A DNA stretch of 64,000 bases from Nomia melanderi (taxonomy: Eukaryota > Arthropoda > Insecta > Hymenoptera > Halictidae), in contig NW_027475133.1 of NCBI RefSeq assembly GCF_051020985.1, forward strand, positions 248,001 to 312,000, given 5' to 3'. Position 1 is the first letter of the stretch, and every line of letters begins with the position of its first letter. A model generated the notes under the pieces. That model made no database searches, had not been told where the DNA came from, and saw nothing but the letters and a program-made list of their open reading frames with translations. Position numbers and translations under genes: made by a program. Of the stretch, positions 61,632-64,000 are shown piece by piece.

Positions 61632-64000
61632 AGGGAAGAATCCAATATATATCTGGTGATATCTCGGGTGATATTAGTGATAGCGCAATAAATCAAAGTG
61701 CATTGTCTGCAGTACTACCTGGCGCATGAATCTGTGCAGCGGAAACGACTTCGGACCACCAGGGGCCGAGAAAACCACAGTCTCAGGGGGCCGAACTGTC
61801 AAGGTCAGGGAAGAATCCATTATATATCTGGTGAAATCTCGGGTGCCATTGGAGATAGCGCGATAAATCAAAGTGCATTGTCTGCAGGAGGCCCTGGCGC
61901 ATGAACCTGTGCAGCGGGAACGACCTCGGAACACCAGGGGCCGAGAAAACAAGCGTCTCATGCGGCCGGACACTCAGGGTCAGGGAAAAATCCAATATAT
62001 ATCTGGTGATATCTCGGGTGCCATTAGAGATAGCGCAATAAATCAAAGTGCATTGTCCGTAGGAGGCCCATGCGCATTAATCTGTGCAGCATGTACGACA
62101 GCGGACCACCAGGGGCCGAGAAAGTTACAGATTTTCGGTATCCGTCACCCAAAGTCATGTAAAAATCCACAATATATACGGTGCTTTCTCGGGTGCTATT
62201 AGAGATAGCGCAATAAACCAAAGTGAATTATCTGCAGGAGGCCCTGGCGCATGCATCTGTGCAGCGGGAACGACCTCGGACCACCAGGGGCCGAGAAAAT
62301 TACAGATTTTCGGTATCCGTCACACAATGTCATGTAAAAATCCAGCATATATCTGGTGATATCTCGGGTGCTATTAGAGATAGCGCAATAAACCAAAGTG
62401 AATTATCTGCAGGAGTCCCTGCCGCATGAATCTGGGTAGCGGGAACGACATCGGACCACCAGGGGCCGAGAAAACCACCGTCTCATGGTGCCGGACAATC
62501 ACGGTCAGGGAAAAATCCAATATATATCTGGTGATATCTCGGGTGCTATTAGAGATAGCGCAATAAACCAAAGTGAATTATCTGCAGGAGGCCCTTGCGC
62601 ATGAATCTGTGCAGCAGGAACGACATCGGACCACCAGGGGCCGAGAAAATTACAGATTTTCGGTATCCGTCACACAATGTCATTTAAAAATCCAGCATAT
62701 ATCTGGTGATATCTCGGGTGCTATTACAGATAGCGCAACAAATCAAAGTGAATTATCTGCAGGAGGCCCGGGCGCATGAATGTGTGCGGCGGGAACGACC
62801 TCGGACCACCAGGAGCCGAGAAAACAACCGTCTCATGGGGCCAGAAACTCAGGGTCAGGGAAAAATCCAATATATATCTGGTGATATCTCGGGTGCTATT
62901 ACAGATAGCGCAACAAATCAAAGTGCATTGTCTGTAGGAGGCCCTGGCGCATGAATCTGGGCAGCGGGAACGACCTCGGACCACCAGGGGCCGAGAAAAC
63001 CACCGTCTCATGGGGCCGGACACTCAGGGTCGGGGAAAAATTCAGTATATATCTGGTGATATCTCGGGTGCTATTAGAGATAGCGCAATAAACCAAAGTG
63101 AATTATCTGCAGGAGGCCCTGGCGCATGCATCTGTGCAGCGGGAACGACCTCGGACCACCAGGGGCCGAGAAAATTACAGATTTTCGGTATCCGTCACAC
63201 AATGTCATGTAAAAATCCAGCATATATCTGGTGATATCTCGGGTGCTATTAGAGATAGCGCAATAAACCAAAGTGAATTATCTGCAGGAGTCCCTGCCGC
63301 ATGAATCTGGGTAGCGGGAACGACATCGGACCACCAGGGGCCGAGAAAACCACCGTCTCATGGTGCCGGACAATCACGGTCAGGGAAAAATCCAATATAT
63401 ATCTGGTGATATCTCGGGTGCTATTACAGATAGCGCAATAAACCAAAGTGAATTATCTGCAGGAGGCCCTTGCGCATGAATCTGTGCAGCAGGAACGACA
63501 TCGGACCACCAGGGGCCGAGAAAATTACAGATTTTCGGTATCCGTCACACAATGTCATTTAAAAATCCAGCATATATCTGGTGATATCTCGGGTGCTATT
63601 ACAGATAGCGCAACAAATCAAAGTGAATTATCTGCAGGAGGCCCGGGCGCATGAATGTGTGCGGCGGGAACGACCTCGGACCACCAGGAGCCGAGAAAAC
63701 AACCGTCTCATGGGGCCAGAAACTCAGGGTCAGGGAAAAATCCAATATATATCTGGTGATATCTCGGGTGCTATTACAGATAGCGCAACAAATCAAAGTG
63801 CATTGTCTGTAGGAGGCCCTGGCGCATGAATCTGGGCAGCGGGAACGACCTCGGACCACCAGGGGCCGAGAAAACCACAGTCACATGGGGCCGAACTGTC
63901 AGGGTCAGGGAAGAATCCATTATATATCTGGTGATATCTCGGGTGCCACTAGAGATAGCGCGATAAATCAAAGTGCATTGTCCGCAGGAGGCCCTGGCCC
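61632..64000 (+). repeat. 19-monomer HOR (3,325 bp), copy 2, cut by the window edge
   Basis: Abuts copy 1. In the 2,369 bp visible I found two differences by eye (62,710 A for G at 59,385, and 63,269 A for G at 59,944). The copy is still matching when the window ends inside monomer position ~125, so the array continues. Confidence 0.9.

Larger units (their letters stand above)
1..64000. repeat. Tandem satellite array, ~175-bp monomer, ~365 copies
   Basis: Every part of the window is a copy of the same ~175-bp unit in one orientation. Recurrent landmarks (GATATCTCGGG, CCTGGCGCATGAATCTG, CAGCGGGAACGACCTCGGAC, GGGGCCGAGAA) recur at 175-bp steps from first to last base, and no foreign insertion interrupts them. 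Common variants are 174 bp (one base missing in the GGGGCCGAG segment or the A-run), 173 bp (about 54,995) and 179 bp ((TA)2 gain). Net drift is about -3 bp over ~362 units. Neighbouring units differ more from each other than units several kilobases apart, which is the signature of higher-order repeats. Uninterrupted arrays of nucleosome-sized units are known from centromeric and pericentromeric heterochromatin of animals and plants; assignment to a centromere here is inference. I do not recognise the family. Confidence 0.98.

Noticed and set aside
1..64000. CRISPR array or other short direct-repeat system
   Set aside because: The repeat is the full 175-bp unit with no unique spacers, and no associated genes are present.
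1..64000. CENP-B box
   Set aside because: Checking the CGGG occurrences of the monomer and of type-B units on both strands, none has TTCG and A at the spacing required by NTTCGNNNNANNCGGGN.
1..64000. Transposon or retroelement insertion
   Set aside because: No stretch departs from the 175-bp periodicity by more than a few bases, and no terminal repeats or target duplications are seen.

Overview
The whole 64 kb window is one uninterrupted tandem satellite array. The unit is about 175 bp, repeated head to tail roughly 365 times from the first base to the last. I see no protein gene, RNA gene, transposon, CRISPR array or unique flanking DNA. In the phase used here (monomer position 1 = window position 1), landmarks at position 129 of the first monomer are shifted by only about -3 bp after some 362 monomers. 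Indels inside the array are therefore rare and small (-1, -2, +1, +4 bp). The organism cannot be named from this sequence. A long homogeneous array with nucleosome-sized units and multi-kilobase higher-order repeats (HORs) is typical of eukaryotic centromeric or pericentromeric heterochromatin. That placement is inference: I recognise neither the family nor a CENP-B box. The hand-counted consensus is 52.6% GC with 9 CpG (observed/expected about 0.75), high for heavily methylated vertebrate DNA.

Monomer anatomy (positions within the 175-bp unit): 1-40 is the most variable third. It carries either sequence A (two abutting TCAGGG hexamers at 27-38) or a strongly diverged, equal-length sequence B. 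Position 41-60 is AT-rich with a CCAATATATAT core. An inverted repeat at 63-68/80-85 is followed by an AT-rich stretch with two linked haplotypes at 96/104/108/113. A GC-rich part at 114-175 contains AGGAGG, an ATG at 129, and a second inverted repeat at 153-157/169-173. Both inverted repeats have 11-nt spacers and their centres lie about half a monomer apart.

Layout: 1-5.1 kb holds a 16-monomer HOR pair and mixed monomers. 5.1-15.6 kb holds three copies of a roughly 2.2-3 kb unit, separated by 174-bp and (TA)-expanded monomers and by a patch related to 1.3-2.3 kb. 15.6-25.7 kb is the most heterogeneous part, with many B and A/B hybrid monomers and short HORs of 2, 4, 5 and 12 monomers. 25.7-37 kb is a nest of overlapping recent duplications with offsets of 2,275, 3,850 and 4,375 bp. 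38.5-58.3 kb is dominated by a 28-monomer unit, present as a near-perfect tandem pair (39,766-49,563) plus two rearranged copies. 58.3-64 kb is a 19-monomer tandem duplication with a nested 5-monomer repeat, running off the right edge.

The interest lies in how the array evolves: very recent segmental duplications with readable junctions, mosaic monomers, a probable conversion tract, and an internal symmetry of the monomer. Open reading frames exist on both strands in almost every unit but look like by-products of the repeat. Homology offsets and difference counts were read by eye, so boundaries are approximate to tens of bases unless a junction is stated.
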